A stretch of 64,000 nucleotides of DNA from Symsagittifera roscoffensis (GCF_963678635.1 NC_087064.1:37147716-37211715), one strand, 5' to 3'; positions 49,963 to 61,355 are shown, numbered from the stretch's first letter. Notes: generated by a model not told the origin, from the letters alone. Made by a program: numbers and translations.

Positions 49963-52900
49963 TCACCACGTTTTCATATTCTTCAACATCGTCAACAGCA
50001 TTTGAGTTTGCATCGAAACTGGTTTCGTCTCTGCCTTTGAAAACCCATTGGCTCCTTCTAGCAACCCAATGGCCATCTGACGAGCCAGTGCCGCATCTTT
50101 GTCTGACACGATGTTAAAGTACTCCCAGAAATGAGAGAAGTGGCGACTCAAAGCAGCCAGAGGAGGATCCGAGTCGATTGATTTGTATTCTGGTAAAAAC
50201 TTTGCTAGAATTGCATCAACACTCAAAGCAACTGGACTCAAACTCATACCTGTTTGACTCTTGGAACCGCTGATTGATTGGTACTCACCTGTACTAGAGC
50301 ACTCCTGGGTGAAAAACGAGGACATGTTTATTTCATCTGAATCGTCATTTTGCTCTACTTGAGGCTTCCATCCCTGAGCTTTGTTGGCAGATGTCTGACT
50401 GGGAGGAGTCTTGGACTTAGGAGAAATTTTAAAGGGCGATGATTGCTTTTTTGGAGGTGAAACTTTTGCCGTTTTTCTATTTTTCAATTTTGCTTTTTTC
50501 TTAGATGGACTCGCATCCTCTGAAGAACTATCTGAATCAGATTCTTCGACTGCTTTTGCTTTGGACAAGCGACGCTTTCGTTTCTTCGGTGTCTCTTCTT
50601 CTGAACTTCCCTCTTCGCTTGATGATTCGGCCTTTCTCTTTTTCTTGCTTTTCTTTTTGCTCTTCGACTTTTGAAACATGGCATAGAACTTCATCATTTT
50701 CTTCATCTCTTTCTTGGTCAGTTGAGGCGCTTCATCTGATGAACTTGAAGAGTCATCTTCATTATCGCTGTCACTGTCACTACTTTCTGGACTCTCAGCT
50801 GACGTCTCTTTCTGGTCTTTCTTTTTCCGCTTCCTTTGGACTGGTGGAGGCGGTGGTACCAAACTTGCCACTTTCTTAGCTTTCAGACTTTTCGATGGAA
50901 CCAGGCTAGGTTGTCCTTCGTCCGAAGTCGCCGAATTTTCTTCGTTATCATCTTCGTCGTCATCAAAGCTGATAGTGTGACCTTGATTTTTAGTCTCACC
51001 GGCTGGAATTACTGCTTGTTGGACGGTGACTACACTTTTTGTACTGACACTCAAATTGGACTTTGCGAGTGCCTCATCTGAAATGGTAGAAGTTGGTTCT
51101 TCTTGAGAAAAGCATACAGGAACGCAAACATTGCTGTCAATCTTCTCGTCCTGAACTGGTCTCGCTTTTTGTGGCTCATCGAATACAACTCTCGGTTGAT
51201 TCTGGTCCTTTTCTTCGTCACTGTTCACTTCGCCATCCTCCTCCAGCTCTCCCTCTTCGGCGCTCGACTCTGTCTTTCCTGCTTCGACTAACTGCATCGT
51301 CGGTGCAAATCCCGGTTGAGAACTGGTCACTTTATCTGAGCTAGCAGGCGAAACCGAACTCAATGCAGCCACAGTTTCATTAGTTTGCTTTACAGGAGGC
51401 GACATCGTTGTGGAATTGACCTCTTGTGGACTTTCTCTTTTAGCTATACCATCATTTTGGGTAATGTGAATGCAGGTAATCGGTTCCACTTTCTCTGCTT
51501 CTTTCGATTCCCGTTCTTTTTGAACTTTCGTTTCTTGCTCTTGTTTCTCAGCTTCTGATAACAAAGATAACATACCAGTGAGGGTTCCCAAGCGTCGCGA
51601 GGACTTCTTGACGCCTGACTTGGCTTCCTCTTCACGTTCTATTTCTCGTTCACGCTTGGCCGCCTCCCGGGCAGCTTTGCGTCGTTCCCTTTTTTCCTGC
51701 GCTTTCTGCTCTCGTATCTTAGCCTGCTCTTCCGTTTCTTCTTCTTCCGCTTTCTGTGCAGCTTCTATTGATTCGGTGACTTGTTTCTGTTCTGCATGCG
51801 CACTTGCAGCCGCTTCCGAGTTCTTCTGAACAAGGACAAAATCTCCTTTCTCAGGTCTGTACACAACTTCATACGAATTGGTATCTACAGCATGGCTATA
51901 GTTCTCGATGGTTGGAGCCGTTGGATCATAAGTATCTTCGCTATCCAGAACTGAACTCTCTAGCCCAACGATTGCAGCAGCATAGCTGAAGGCACTAAGC
52001 TTTTTAGATTCCTCTTCAGTGGTTTCAGAGGGTTGTGGCGGAGCAACTTCGCTTATCACCGCGTTCTTTCTGTCCTTTCGACGTTTATCTTTCAATGCCT
52101 TCTTCGAAAATGCTTTTTCTCCGCTTTCAAGGGCTTCAGTGTCTGAGTTGTTTCTCGAACTTTCAACTGATTCGTTAACAATCTCTTTTCCTTTCTTGGT
52201 CAACTTGGGCATGACTAAATCTTCTGCTTTTGGAAACGTATTCACGGTTTCGATTTCACTGTCCGAACTTTCAACTTTCTTTTTCTTCTTGGTTTTCTTT
52301 TCTGACTTCGATCTCTTCTCTGGCTTCTGCGTATCATCATTTGTATCTGGTGCGACATTTTCCAGAGCTTTAGCTGCCGCTTCTATTAAACTCATATCTG
52401 GCATATTTGCCATTGACACATTAACCCCTTCTATATTTCCTTGGGATACTGTGGGCTGACCAGTCACAGCTGCTTGAACCGTGTTTGGCATAGTCATTTG
52501 CTGCCCATAATGCATTGGCTGCGCTTGGATCAAGTTCGGCGGAGCTGAAAAAGCAGGCTGCTGCATTTGCATGTAGGGATTCTGCATCTGCGCATATTGC
52601 ATGGGCATGCCTTGGTGTTGTCCCGGGAACCCTGGAAATTGCGGAGGCTGAGGCATATAGGGAGGCATTTGCATGTTCGGTGGAAACATGGGCGAGCCTT
52701 GCATTCCCATGAAAGGAAAATTAGGTGGCATCGGCATTTGCGGAGGAACTGGAGGCATCGGCATTCCATTCGGGACGCTTGTAGCGACTGAATTAATGGG
52801 AGGAGGCATTATCGGCTGAGGCGTCTGTTCCAATTTAGGCAAGGGCTTCATGTATTCTGGGATCTTTGTACTCAAATCATCTTCTTCGCTTTTATTGTCT

Positions 52901-55900
52901 GAGTTTTCTTCGTTGTCGGACGAATCAGAACCTTCTTTCTCATTGTTCAAAATCTGAGCTTTCAGCAACTGGTTCCCGTCTTTGATCACTTTTTGAGTCT
53001 GGTCTGATAATTTCAAGTGGAAACCGAAGCCCTTTTTCTTCTCCATGAGTTCCTCTTGTTTTTGCTCGTTATTGTTCAGCATCATTCTCCTATCTAGCAA
53101 AGGAACTGCTTCTTTCTTCCATCCTTCGCATTTTGTAATCAACGCTTCAAGCTCGATTTCAAGTTTGGCTTTCGTTTCCTTCAAATTGTTCAACAAATCT
53201 TCAGCTCCATCAGGTAATTCCAAGCTTAAACTTGAATACTTCACTCGGTATTTATCGATGCCTTTTTGCAGACGTTTGTACTCCTTCCTTAGTCCTTGGA
53301 TACAGGACATAGCTCTATCTGGGTGACTTTTAGTCTGCTCAATGTGTTCGGCTGTAGTTTTGTTCGCCGTCAACAGCTTTGCAATTTCGTCTATAAAATT
53401 TCTCAAATTGTTTCGGTCATTCAGTTCAGATCTGAGTTCTTTCAGATGTTTTCCGAGATTCTCTTGGTGTTCCATAACAGATGACTCTAATGATGCCACT
53501 TTATCAGACTTCACGTCAGCATTTCGCAACATACTGTTCAATTTGTTCACAAACTGTTCGTAATTCCGATGCAAAGACTTTGGATTTTCACTGGACTCTG
53601 CTAACGCAGTTTCAACTTCGGTGCGAACCTTTTCGAGCAACGTCCGCGGCTGAGTTCTCAGGTCATTTGCTTGCATAATGGGTTCTACGATCAGAGCCTC
53701 TTCCTTAATTTGCTCAACAAGTAGCTCTTCTAGAATCGTTATCTTCTCTATCAATTGTGCAAACTCGTCCACGATTCCTCGATTCGTTTTCAATTCGTTC
53801 TCAGCGTCCCCGACGCGTACTACAAATGTGTTCACTTGGTTTTTGGTTCCTTCGGCTGTGGCAAAATTTTTCATTTGTTTGCATAGCTGGAAGAGTCTAT
53901 TGATTTCGAGGAGATACAAATTGCACTGAGATTGAACTCCTTGGATCATGTCTTGGTCACATCTTTCCGCGTAAAATACAACATCTGTATGCAATTTCCT
54001 TATTCCGTCTTCCAAGGCACGGAATCGCTTCTTGTACTCATTTCCCAATTCGCTAAACTTCTGCAAATTAAACAAATGCTCCTCTTCAGTCAGCTCAACT
54101 TCCGGTTCAAACTCCAACAGCTTCGAAATGTCAGGCCGCTTGTCGTTCTCGTCAAGATTCTCTTCACCGCCTTGGCTCTTCTTCTCGGTATCCGACGACG
54201 ACTCGGAATCGGAACTAGACGAACTGGATGACGACTCATCGTCGCTTGAGGCCTCCGCTTCTCCCTCCTCTGGTTCGTCATCTTTGGTTCCTCCCCCGTT
54301 GGCTCTATCCCCGAGCGGTTTCCAGCCTCCCGATGAAGATGTCGTCGCCGCTTTCTTTTGCTCTTTTTCTTTTCTCTTTGCGTCCTCTTCTTCTTGGATC
54401 TTCCTCAGTTCTTCTTCGATTCGCTTTTTCGCGTCTAATGCATCATTTCTAGCCTTCTCTTCTGCTACGACTCTGGCTGTTTTCTCATTCTCTATATCTC
54501 TGTATACGTTTTCAACTAACGATTTTGGGACATGAGTCAAATTTGGTTTTTCTTTTGACGGTGAGTTTTCAGGGCCAGCATTGTTATACTGCTCGTAACG
54601 TCTACTTCGGCTTGAGTCGTACCTATGACCTTTACCTCTAGAAAAGTCGCCGCCTTTCCTATCAAAATCTCGAGACCTGTGGTGACTTCGGTCATTGCTA
54701 TCGTTTCTTCCTCGTAGTTGCTGCTGATGTCTGTGATAACGATCATTTCCAGGATTTCTGTTGTTATCCCTGTAATCTCTTCGGTTGTCAAACTTTCCCC
54801 AGTTCGCTTTACGTGGTTGGAACCTTTCTCTGCTTCGATTATGCTTATCGTCGTAATTTTGGTGAAAGCCATGCTGCTGTTGATGATGCTGCTGATTATG
54901 TCCTCCGCCAAAATCATTGTTGCTAACGTGACTCTCGCCTACTCCAGGGGTCAACATAACTGTAGTTTTATTTAACGAATAACTGGATCCCCCAAAACGG
55001 CTAGTCAACTGCTGTAAAAGCTGGTCAGCTTTCTCGATGTTAGCTGGATTACCCGACGAAGCAAGGCTAAGAATAGTTTGAGGATCCAGTTTGACCAAAT
55101 TCATTGGCTCTCTTTTTTGCTGCATTCCATCTTGAGCCGGTCTGGGAACGAACTTGCCCTGTGCCAGGTTTCTCTTTGTCGTAAACTTCGTACCCCGGGG
55201 AGGTTTTGTCAGATCTCTAATAGCTGGATGAAAGGCATTTACAGCTGGTTTTGATATCTCATGTTTGCCTTCCACCATTACTCTATCATCGCCATCCTCG
55301 TCTTCTGCCTTTTCTCGACGTCTTCTCGCTCTAGTGCTCTCTCGCTCCTCTTTTTCAAAGGCTGTTTCGTCATCACCAGATGATATATCACTGAACTCTG
55401 CATCGAATCCCACTTCCTCTCTAGACCTTGTTGATCTTTGTTTTCTGGGTGAACGCTTTCTGAATTTCTCGCTTGATTCATCTTCGTCTCTTTCATTCTT
55501 TACATCGCTTTCTTCTTTAACACTGGGTCCATCTATAATAGCTTCTGGCTCCATCCTGACGCTTGCTTGTCCGCCACTCTTTTTCACGCTGAATCTGGCC
55601 TGCCCCGTTTTACCTTTCTGACACAGTATGCACTTGAAGTCTGGAAAATCCTTCGCTTCTCGACAACTTTGATGGATCTTGTACATGTTACAAAAGGTGC
55701 ACAGGAAAAATCGGAATCTATGGTCATCACTAAAATGAGTTCCATAAGGACAACAACATTTCTGTCTGCTGCACTCGTTAGGCGTAATTTTCAACATGTC
55801 TTCTTCTTTATCCAAATTTATTCTAAGAAGCACACCTCCAAACTTCTGACACGAGGCTATGTAGTCTTCTTTGTTTCTACAGTTAGGACATGTCGAGGAG

Positions 55901-58559
55901 TCGATCCCAGTCTTATCGGCCTGCAGCTGTGCGCACTTCGTATGCACCCATGATTTGTTGCAGCATGCTAGGAAAAAAGAGTCCATGGGATCACACATTT
56001 CATCGCAGAAGGGACACTCGCTAGAGAAGGACACTGGTAATTTCTGCTGAGATCTGTGGTCTGGGCAGAAACTTTGGAATTCCCCAAATAGCTCTGTGAT
56101 GCAGAGATTCTCTTTTCCACAAGGGTAGTGGAATTTGACCTGCAAACAAAACATAAGCGAATTTCATTTATAATTTAACAGGTCATGCCAAGACATTTTC
56201 TTCACTTTGCATAACACTTGATTCGAATCAAAATTTCTGAGGACACTGGAAATCAACAAATCATTCGACAGTTCGAGTCTACATGTAAAAGTTACCGCGT
56301 ACGCGGAAGAATAAAGTCACTGCATTGACAGATATACTTTACAAGGTTCCTGGAACCTCACAGGAGCTGGTGCTTCCGTGTGATTCAAACCAGACGACGT
56401 TATCGTGGTTTCTGGTTTCTTATCGTGGTTTCTGGAGTAATTATTTGTTTGTGGCAACCACCCTAAGGTTATGAAGGAACTAAGCTCTAAGTTGCGCTTT
56501 TTTCGTTCGATTTTAGGTAGCCCAAGGATATAGGGGCTCAAGTGTGGTACCTATTAAAGCACTACTTTACTTCAGCTATAATCATCTCATTTTTTCAAAC
56601 TACCTTGTAATCAAACACGCTTCCTCCGCCTAAAATTATTTCATTGTAGTTTTTAACACAGAGGCGAAGCGTCGCTTCGCAAACATTAGCGAGAATACGA
56701 CTAAAAGCAGCTCTAGAAAATGCAAGAAAAAATAGAAATAAGCCTCGAATGAAAAAAAATCAGCTAGATCTATGATTCGATCAGCCACGAACGCTTAGCC
56801 ACCGACAAACACTAGTCACGAATAAAGCAGGTACATATGCTAATAAATTGCCAATGCTATTAGCAAAAGTGTCACCAACTACAAATAGACACAATTTTGC
56901 AAGTACTAAATGGAATATAGCAAATTAAAGAAATCCACACTAACTTTGCAGGTAACAAAGCGCAAAGCATCAAGCCACATTATGCATAAATTCTGCATTT
57001 CAAAAAATTGCAGAATTTATATTGAGTTAGAAAAATTCTTAAAATCAAGTTTTTATTATTGATGTTGTTTGAAACAAATAGCTTTTTTCGTTTCATTTGA
57101 TGAAATAGAAATGCACCAAATCTGTTAACTTATTACTATTCGAATATCAAAGCACGTGCCATCAAAAAGCTGTAAAGGTGCCCCAAAAGTAGCACTGAAA
57201 TTCGCGACTATCGCTGGAAAAAATAAGGTTCCTAATAATACACTGGTGTAATAATTGTTCCTACTATTTGAAAAAAAATTAGATTCCTTTTTTCGTTTTC
57301 CTGGTCATTTCTCTACAAAAACTGTTTGCCAAATGGGCTATTTTACTATGATTTTTGCATATTCCTAAGTTTTTTTTGTTCACATCTGTTTATCACACCG
57401 CGCAGAAAAAACGACACTGATTTGAAATTTTTTTTTTTGTATTTTTAAGATTGGTCGGAACATTCTGTGCACAGTAACCGGCCACCCTTGTTTTTTTTTG
57501 TTTTCTTTCAGAAGAATTCTGAGGTCAGAACAACTTATGCAACTACAACCACAAGCGGCTGTCCTTTTGCTAAAACTACTGTTACTGACAGCAGTTGTGT
57601 GGTAATTAGTTATCGGTACGATAAGAATTTCTTCGCGAGGAAAAAAAGTTATATAAAAAAAGAAAAATATAAAATAGAAAAATAAGAAAAAAAAATGAAA
57701 ACATTTAGAGCATTTCGCGACAGAGGCAAATTAGGTCCTTAATTTTTTCTGAAATAGAGTTTTATTTTATCCTTGCAGACAAGCTAAAATCAAGATGCCT
57801 AATTACTGTAAATTGCGACGCGATGTGCGCGATGGTTCGAATTAAACTATGTGAACAGAAGGTTATACTTTACCATTGAGGCCGTGTCCACCCACCAAAC
57901 CCACAAGGGTAGTCATATGCTGAACTTATTTTTAACGAATACACAAATAGCATTTTATCTAAAACACGTTTTCCTTTTATATGAATAATAAACTCCTTTA
58001 TCGTGGAGTTACAATCTCAACCAATTAAGAGTACACTATACGATAGTTTTTCATTATTCCCTTGGTTTCTTCGACAATGCGATTCAGTTCTTTGGTAACA
58101 TGAAAGGTTGCTTCTTGTACCATCTGATCATTCAAGTTACCTGAAAATCGAAAGCAATTTTTTGATTTCGGAGCTTAGCAGTACACAGGACATTTATAAA
58201 GCAAAGACAAATGGGCATCAATTTTATTTCAGAACAGAACAAAAAGTATATAAATCACCAGATGCAGCGATAACGATACAAAACTGATATAACACTACCT
58301 GACACTCGGAGCAGAATACAGTAGCGCCAGGGCGGAAGCAGTACTCGCAATCATCACTTCGCGATTTTTCAAAAACATGTCGGATATCTTCCAGCCAGAA
58401 CCCCAAAATTCCATCATTGTCGGAGCTTCCATGTTGACCAAGATCCGTTGCTGCATAGAGGCAATGGGCATGAACATTTATGTTTTCCTTCGAAAGAAGT
58501 TCTCCAAGCCTATCGTCAGTTTCGTTGGTGCAAAATATGCACACTTTTCGATCTGTCAT
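49963..58559 (-). CDS. PHF7/G2E3-like triple zinc-finger protein with giant disordered/coiled-coil tail (two exons)
   Basis: Exon 1 is 58559-58299 (87 codons) and exon 2 is 56139-49963 (2058 codons plus stop), joined in phase 0 across CAG|GTAGTG and TTTGTTTGCAG|GTC. The join completes an extended PHD finger: exon 1 gives C7-x2-C10, HAHC at 30-33, C71-x2-C74 and CSEC at 83-86, and exon 2 continues with KFHYPC and SFCPDH. A RING-like finger (CPFC...WVH-x2-C...CPNC) and a third PHD-like finger (CCCP...LCTFC...H-x2-C...CILC) follow, the same order as animal PHF7 and G2E3. In PHF7 this module reads and ubiquitinates histones. There is no HECT domain. The next roughly 1,900 residues contain Arg/Ser/Asp-rich, His/Gln-rich and poly-Ser stretches, a coiled-coil middle, a Met/Pro-rich segment, KKKSKKK-type basic patches and a short helical C-terminus. 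Nuclear location is likely. The start is the first ATG in the exon; the total is about 2,145 aa against about 380 for PHF7 and about 700 for G2E3. Confidence 0.85.
56140..58298 (-). other. intron within the extended PHD finger
   Basis: The intron has GT-AG ends and is 2159 bp long, with a TTTTGTTTGCAG acceptor. It interrupts the codon series between Cys-Gln and Val-Lys-Phe-His-Tyr-Pro-Cys. It holds a dispersed repeat (56658-56880) and simple A/T runs. I see no alternative exon with zinc ligands inside. Confidence 0.8.
56658..56880 (+). repeat. dispersed repeat, copy B, in intron (partner at 11826)
   Basis: It opens with ACAGAGGCGAAGCGTCGCTT, where GCGAAGC and GCTTCGC form a perfect 7-bp stem with a GTC loop. 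It then shares ordered blocks with 11826-12040 (AAAAGCAGCTCTAGAAAATG, CACTAGTCACGAATAAAG, and ATATGCTAATAAATTGCCAA followed by TGCT). It is plus-oriented, so antisense to the host gene. Confidence 0.65.
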
Positions 58560-58963
58560 TAGCAAATCTAAAACATAAACTTACTGATTAGCTCATATAT
58601 AGAAATAGTAGCAAGCTCCCGTAGAAGAACATGAAAACTGATTTTTTAACTAACGGGCGAACAAATTTTCAACACATGCTCCAATTCGTTATCCAATTTT
58701 AACTTTATCCAATAAAGTTTTTTGCATGCAGTTCTTGTCAGCCAAAAGTGGCTTGGGTGTTTTTGCTTCTCGGCGACTACGATATCCGAAGCGAATTTTG
58801 TCAGAAAACCGCCGATGTGCTACAATTGTTTTCAAAACTGCGAGACTTTTCAGAAAAGACTTAAATTTTTCCTTAATAGTAAATTATAAAAGGGGCCCTT
58901 CCTTTTAGGTAAGGTCGTGCACAAGCTGGCTAGGGCCCATACCAGCATTATATAAATACATCA
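58560..58963. other. 5' flank of the PHF7/G2E3-like gene
   Basis: On the minus strand TTTATGTTTTAG ends at 58568, only eight bases before the ATG, and looks like a splice acceptor. A 5' non-coding exon or a trans-spliced leader is therefore possible. No TATA box is evident. The plus-strand 60-codon frame 58726-58908 has no motif. Confidence 0.4.
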
Positions 58964-58979
58964 TTATTAAATAGTTTCA
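58964..58979 (+). repeat. target-site duplication, left copy
   Basis: TTATTAAATAGTTTCA, identical to 60526-60541. Confidence 0.85.
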
Positions 58980-59029
58980 TTCACTCTTCGGCGAGGTTAT
59001 TTTTTTTTCCAAAATTTAACAAAAAGTAG

Positions 59030-59083
59030 AATAAGTATTTTTTTAAATTGTTAATTCAAACGTTTTCGCACATTTTGTGCATC
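59030..59083 (-). repeat. left terminal inverted repeat of Penelope-like element
   Basis: 54 bp from AATAAG to GCATC; its reverse complement matches 60477-60530 with three mismatches. The repeat starts about 50 bp inside the left target duplication, so the left end has extra sequence that the right end lacks. Confidence 0.85.
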
Positions 59084-59094
59084 GTCAGGATATA
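59055..59094 (-). ncRNA. hammerhead-ribozyme-like motif
   Basis: On the minus strand CTGACGA (59088-59082) is followed by T, a five-bp stem GCACA/TGTGC with an AAA loop (59080-59068), and GAAA (59067-59064), then ACGTTTG. This matches the hammerhead order CUGANGA, stem II, GAAA, and a short palindromic helix III (AACGTT) with an NUH site. One extra base (T at 59081) lies between the CUGANGA box and stem II, and stem I pairs only weakly (about two bp next to the core). Hammerhead motifs are known from Penelope-like elements. Activity is uncertain. Confidence 0.5.
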
Positions 59095-59243
59095 AAATTT
59101 TTTTTTATAGCGGAGGGATAGGGAGGGATTGCGAGCGGAGGGTAACATACAGAAGTAAGGGGATCGAATGCGAAGCTTGTTTAAATTGGTACCATTTAAA
59201 GTGTAGTAATGTATCCGACAAAGAATATGAGCAAATCTCAGAA

Positions 59244-60259
59244 ATGGTTTGGTATTGTAAGAGATGTAAAGAGCAGCGAGATCAAGAAAAACCAACAGAA
59301 AATGTCAAAGCGTTCCTAAGATATGCAGATGATATAGTGAGGACGGTAAAGGGGGATCCAGATATAGTGTTAAAAGCAGCTAATGAGCTCCACCCCAACT
59401 TACAATTCACTATCGAAAATCCGGATTCGAACGGAGACTTAGCCTTTCTAGATTTGAACATTAATGTGGACTCACGAAAAAAGGTAACATGTGGATGGTA
59501 TCAAAAACCAACGGATACTGGGACTATCCTTAACTTCAGAAGCTGCGCTCCATTGCAATATAAACGCAATGTAGTTGAGGGTACTGTTCATCGGATTTTT
59601 AGAAGTACATCAACATGGGAAAACTTTGACAAGGCAATGAAGATTAATAAAGAACAATGGGTGGATGTTCAATACCCTGAAAAATGGTCAGATGGTGTCG
59701 TATTAAGAACGTTGAATAAGATCATCGACCGAAAAACTGACACACGAACAACGGTAACATCAGTCAAGGTAGATCCTTTAAAGGTCAGTGCACCCATTAT
59801 AACATTACAATACCGGGGTAAGGCATCGAGTGGTTTGCTGCCAAACTGCGTCAAAACGCCGGAGCCCAAGTGATATTTACTACGAGAAAGCTCAAGACTT
59901 GCCTACCGTCCCTTAAATCTCCCTTTGCGAAAGATTTGAAATCCAGAGTGGTCTACAAGCTCACATGTAGTGGATGTAATTCCACCTATGTTGGACAAAC
60001 GGTCCGGCATTTGACCACGCGGATTGAAGAGCATCACAAGGAAGATTCGCCAGTAGGGCAACATTTGAGAGAATGTGACAGGGATGGTAAGAGCGCTGAG
60101 CTTAAGTCTGAGATTATAGATCAATCAAGTAACATACAGAAACTCCTCACTCTGGAGGCCTTACATATTTGGAGAATTAACACGCGCGAGGAGTTAACAC
60201 GCCCCAGAATTAACACGCGCGAGGAATTCAGGAGCAGGGAGCTGACATTAAAATTATAG
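59244..60259 (+). pseudogene. Penelope-like RT C-terminal part and GIY-YIG endonuclease
   Basis: The first frame, 59244-59873, carries the catalytic box FLRYADDIV at about residues 24-32, then LQFTIENPDSNGDLAFLDL, then a GWYQKPTDTGTILNF motif typical of Penelope RTs. The frame ends at 59871-59873, and the text continues one frame over with RKLKTCLPSL, then VVYKLTCSGC and TYVGQTVRHLTTRIEEH (about 59950-60030), which is the GIY-YIG core (YKL...YVGQT) with its downstream Arg and His-rich helix. One frameshift near 59865 therefore splits the two domains. RT fingers and palm motifs A and B are absent, so this copy cannot be autonomous. Confidence 0.85.
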
Positions 60260-60476
60260 TACATGTTTAAACATGACTAAAAATTGCAATTTTTGAAAAA
60301 ATAAACTGACATGTCAGATTGGATAAAACATCAAATCGAAAAATTATGACTCAAGTAACAAAAAAGTATGGAAATTGTCATAATCGATGAAATAATGATT
60401 ACGTAATAACAGATGTAAGAATGTGATTGGTTAAAAATTTCTAACATGTTCTTTTTGAATTTCATACATGATCTTT

Positions 60477-60530
60477 GATGCACAAAATGTGCGAAAACGT
60501 TTGAAATAACAATTTTAAAAAATTCTTATT
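60477..60530 (+). repeat. right terminal inverted repeat of Penelope-like element
   Basis: Reverse complement of 59030-59083 with three mismatches. In the sense orientation of the element this copy keeps stem II and GAAA, but the first hammerhead box reads CTTTGA instead of CTGACGA, so the core is damaged here. Confidence 0.85.
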
Positions 60531-60541
60531 AAATAGTTTCA
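60526..60541 (+). repeat. target-site duplication, right copy
   Basis: TTATTAAATAGTTTCA, identical to 58964-58979. Confidence 0.85.
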
Positions 60542-60648
60542 GATAAATTTGAATTTCTCGAGGTAGCAATGGTTGCCTCGCTCTAAATGTCAACCAGGAG
60601 ATATCCGATTCGCAGGCGTGACACTCGGTATTCTCAAACACAAACATC

Positions 60649-60930
60649 TTGTTATTACCTGGAGCCCGTATCGCTGCGGTCAGAAGCTTCCTACCTCCGA
60701 AGGACAAATACAATACCATTGTTTTGCTCATTGGGGCAAACGACGCTTTTGACGGAAGAGAGCCCTCCACGGTCCCTGAAGAAGATATTGCAAACGAACT
60801 CGCAGAATTAGCCGAGGAGCTAAGCAGACTAGCGAAGCAGATTTTTGTCATCGGAATCCCTCACCGCAGTGAATATCGATTCCGATTGGCAAGAGTGAAT
60901 CGCGAAATACAGAAAAAGAAGGGAAATTGA
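60649..60930 (+). pseudogene. SGNH-hydrolase-like fragment
   Basis: The translation contains YNTIVLLIGANDAFDGREP at about residues 21-39, which fits the GxND block (block III) of SGNH esterases, and a later IFVIGIPHR strand. The N-terminal GDS block and C-terminal DxxH block are missing, so this is a fragment. SGNH-type esterase domains occur in ORF1 proteins of CR1/L2-type LINEs and in other retroelement proteins, so a mobile-element origin is likely here, given the neighbours. A partly overlapping minus-strand frame (60462-60851) is treated as a shadow. Confidence 0.5.
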
Positions 60931-61145
60931 AAGTATAGTGTGAGAAGATTTACAGTACTTACCATCTAGGCAGTGACGAAATTTACTTAAGCCAAGAATG
61001 TCTCAACAAGATACTGTACAAGAAATACTCTGACGCTTTCAACGACGAAGGTCATCTCACCCAGTACGAGTGCACCTTCCGACACTGCCACTGCCTTTAC
61101 TGAGTGTAAGCTGCAGGTTTGTGAGCTGTACATCCCTCTGTCCTT

Positions 61146-61300
61146 TCTGGAAATATCAAACCGCAGGCGTCCCCTTCTTGAGATCCACAGGTTTGTATAT
61201 TTCTCCGACCCCATCGAACGTTCTAGAAATATCAAACCGCAGGCGCCCCCTTTTCGGGATCCACAGGTTTGCCTATTTCTCTGAAGGCATCGTACCTTCT
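61146..61300 (+). repeat. 76-bp tandem duplication
   Basis: AAATATCAAACCGCAGGCG at 61151 recurs at 61227, and GATCCACAGGTTTG at 61182 recurs at 61258. There are two copies with a partial third edge. It is GC-richer than its surroundings. Confidence 0.8.
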
Positions 61301-61355
61301 CTTCTCGAGAATCACAGATCCCTCTGTAGAGTCCCCCTCTGTTAACTCTTCAACG

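Larger units (their letters stand above)
58964..60541 (+). mobile_element. Penelope-like element insertion, 5'-truncated, with 16-bp target duplication
   Basis: TTATTAAATAGTTTCA occurs at 58964-58979 and again at 60526-60541 and brackets the insertion. Inside are two 54-bp inverted repeats (59030-59083 and 60477-60530, 51 of 54 positions matching after reverse complement). Between these is a plus-strand coding region with the end of an RT domain and a GIY-YIG nuclease, the diagnostic Penelope combination. The RT is present only from its catalytic box onward, so the copy is truncated. The right inverted repeat overlaps the target duplication by five bases. Confidence 0.85.

Noticed and set aside
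50411-55953. Plus-strand and alternative-frame open frames inside the zinc-finger gene
   Set aside because: They are shadows of the Ser-, Lys- and Glu-rich minus-strand coding sequence.
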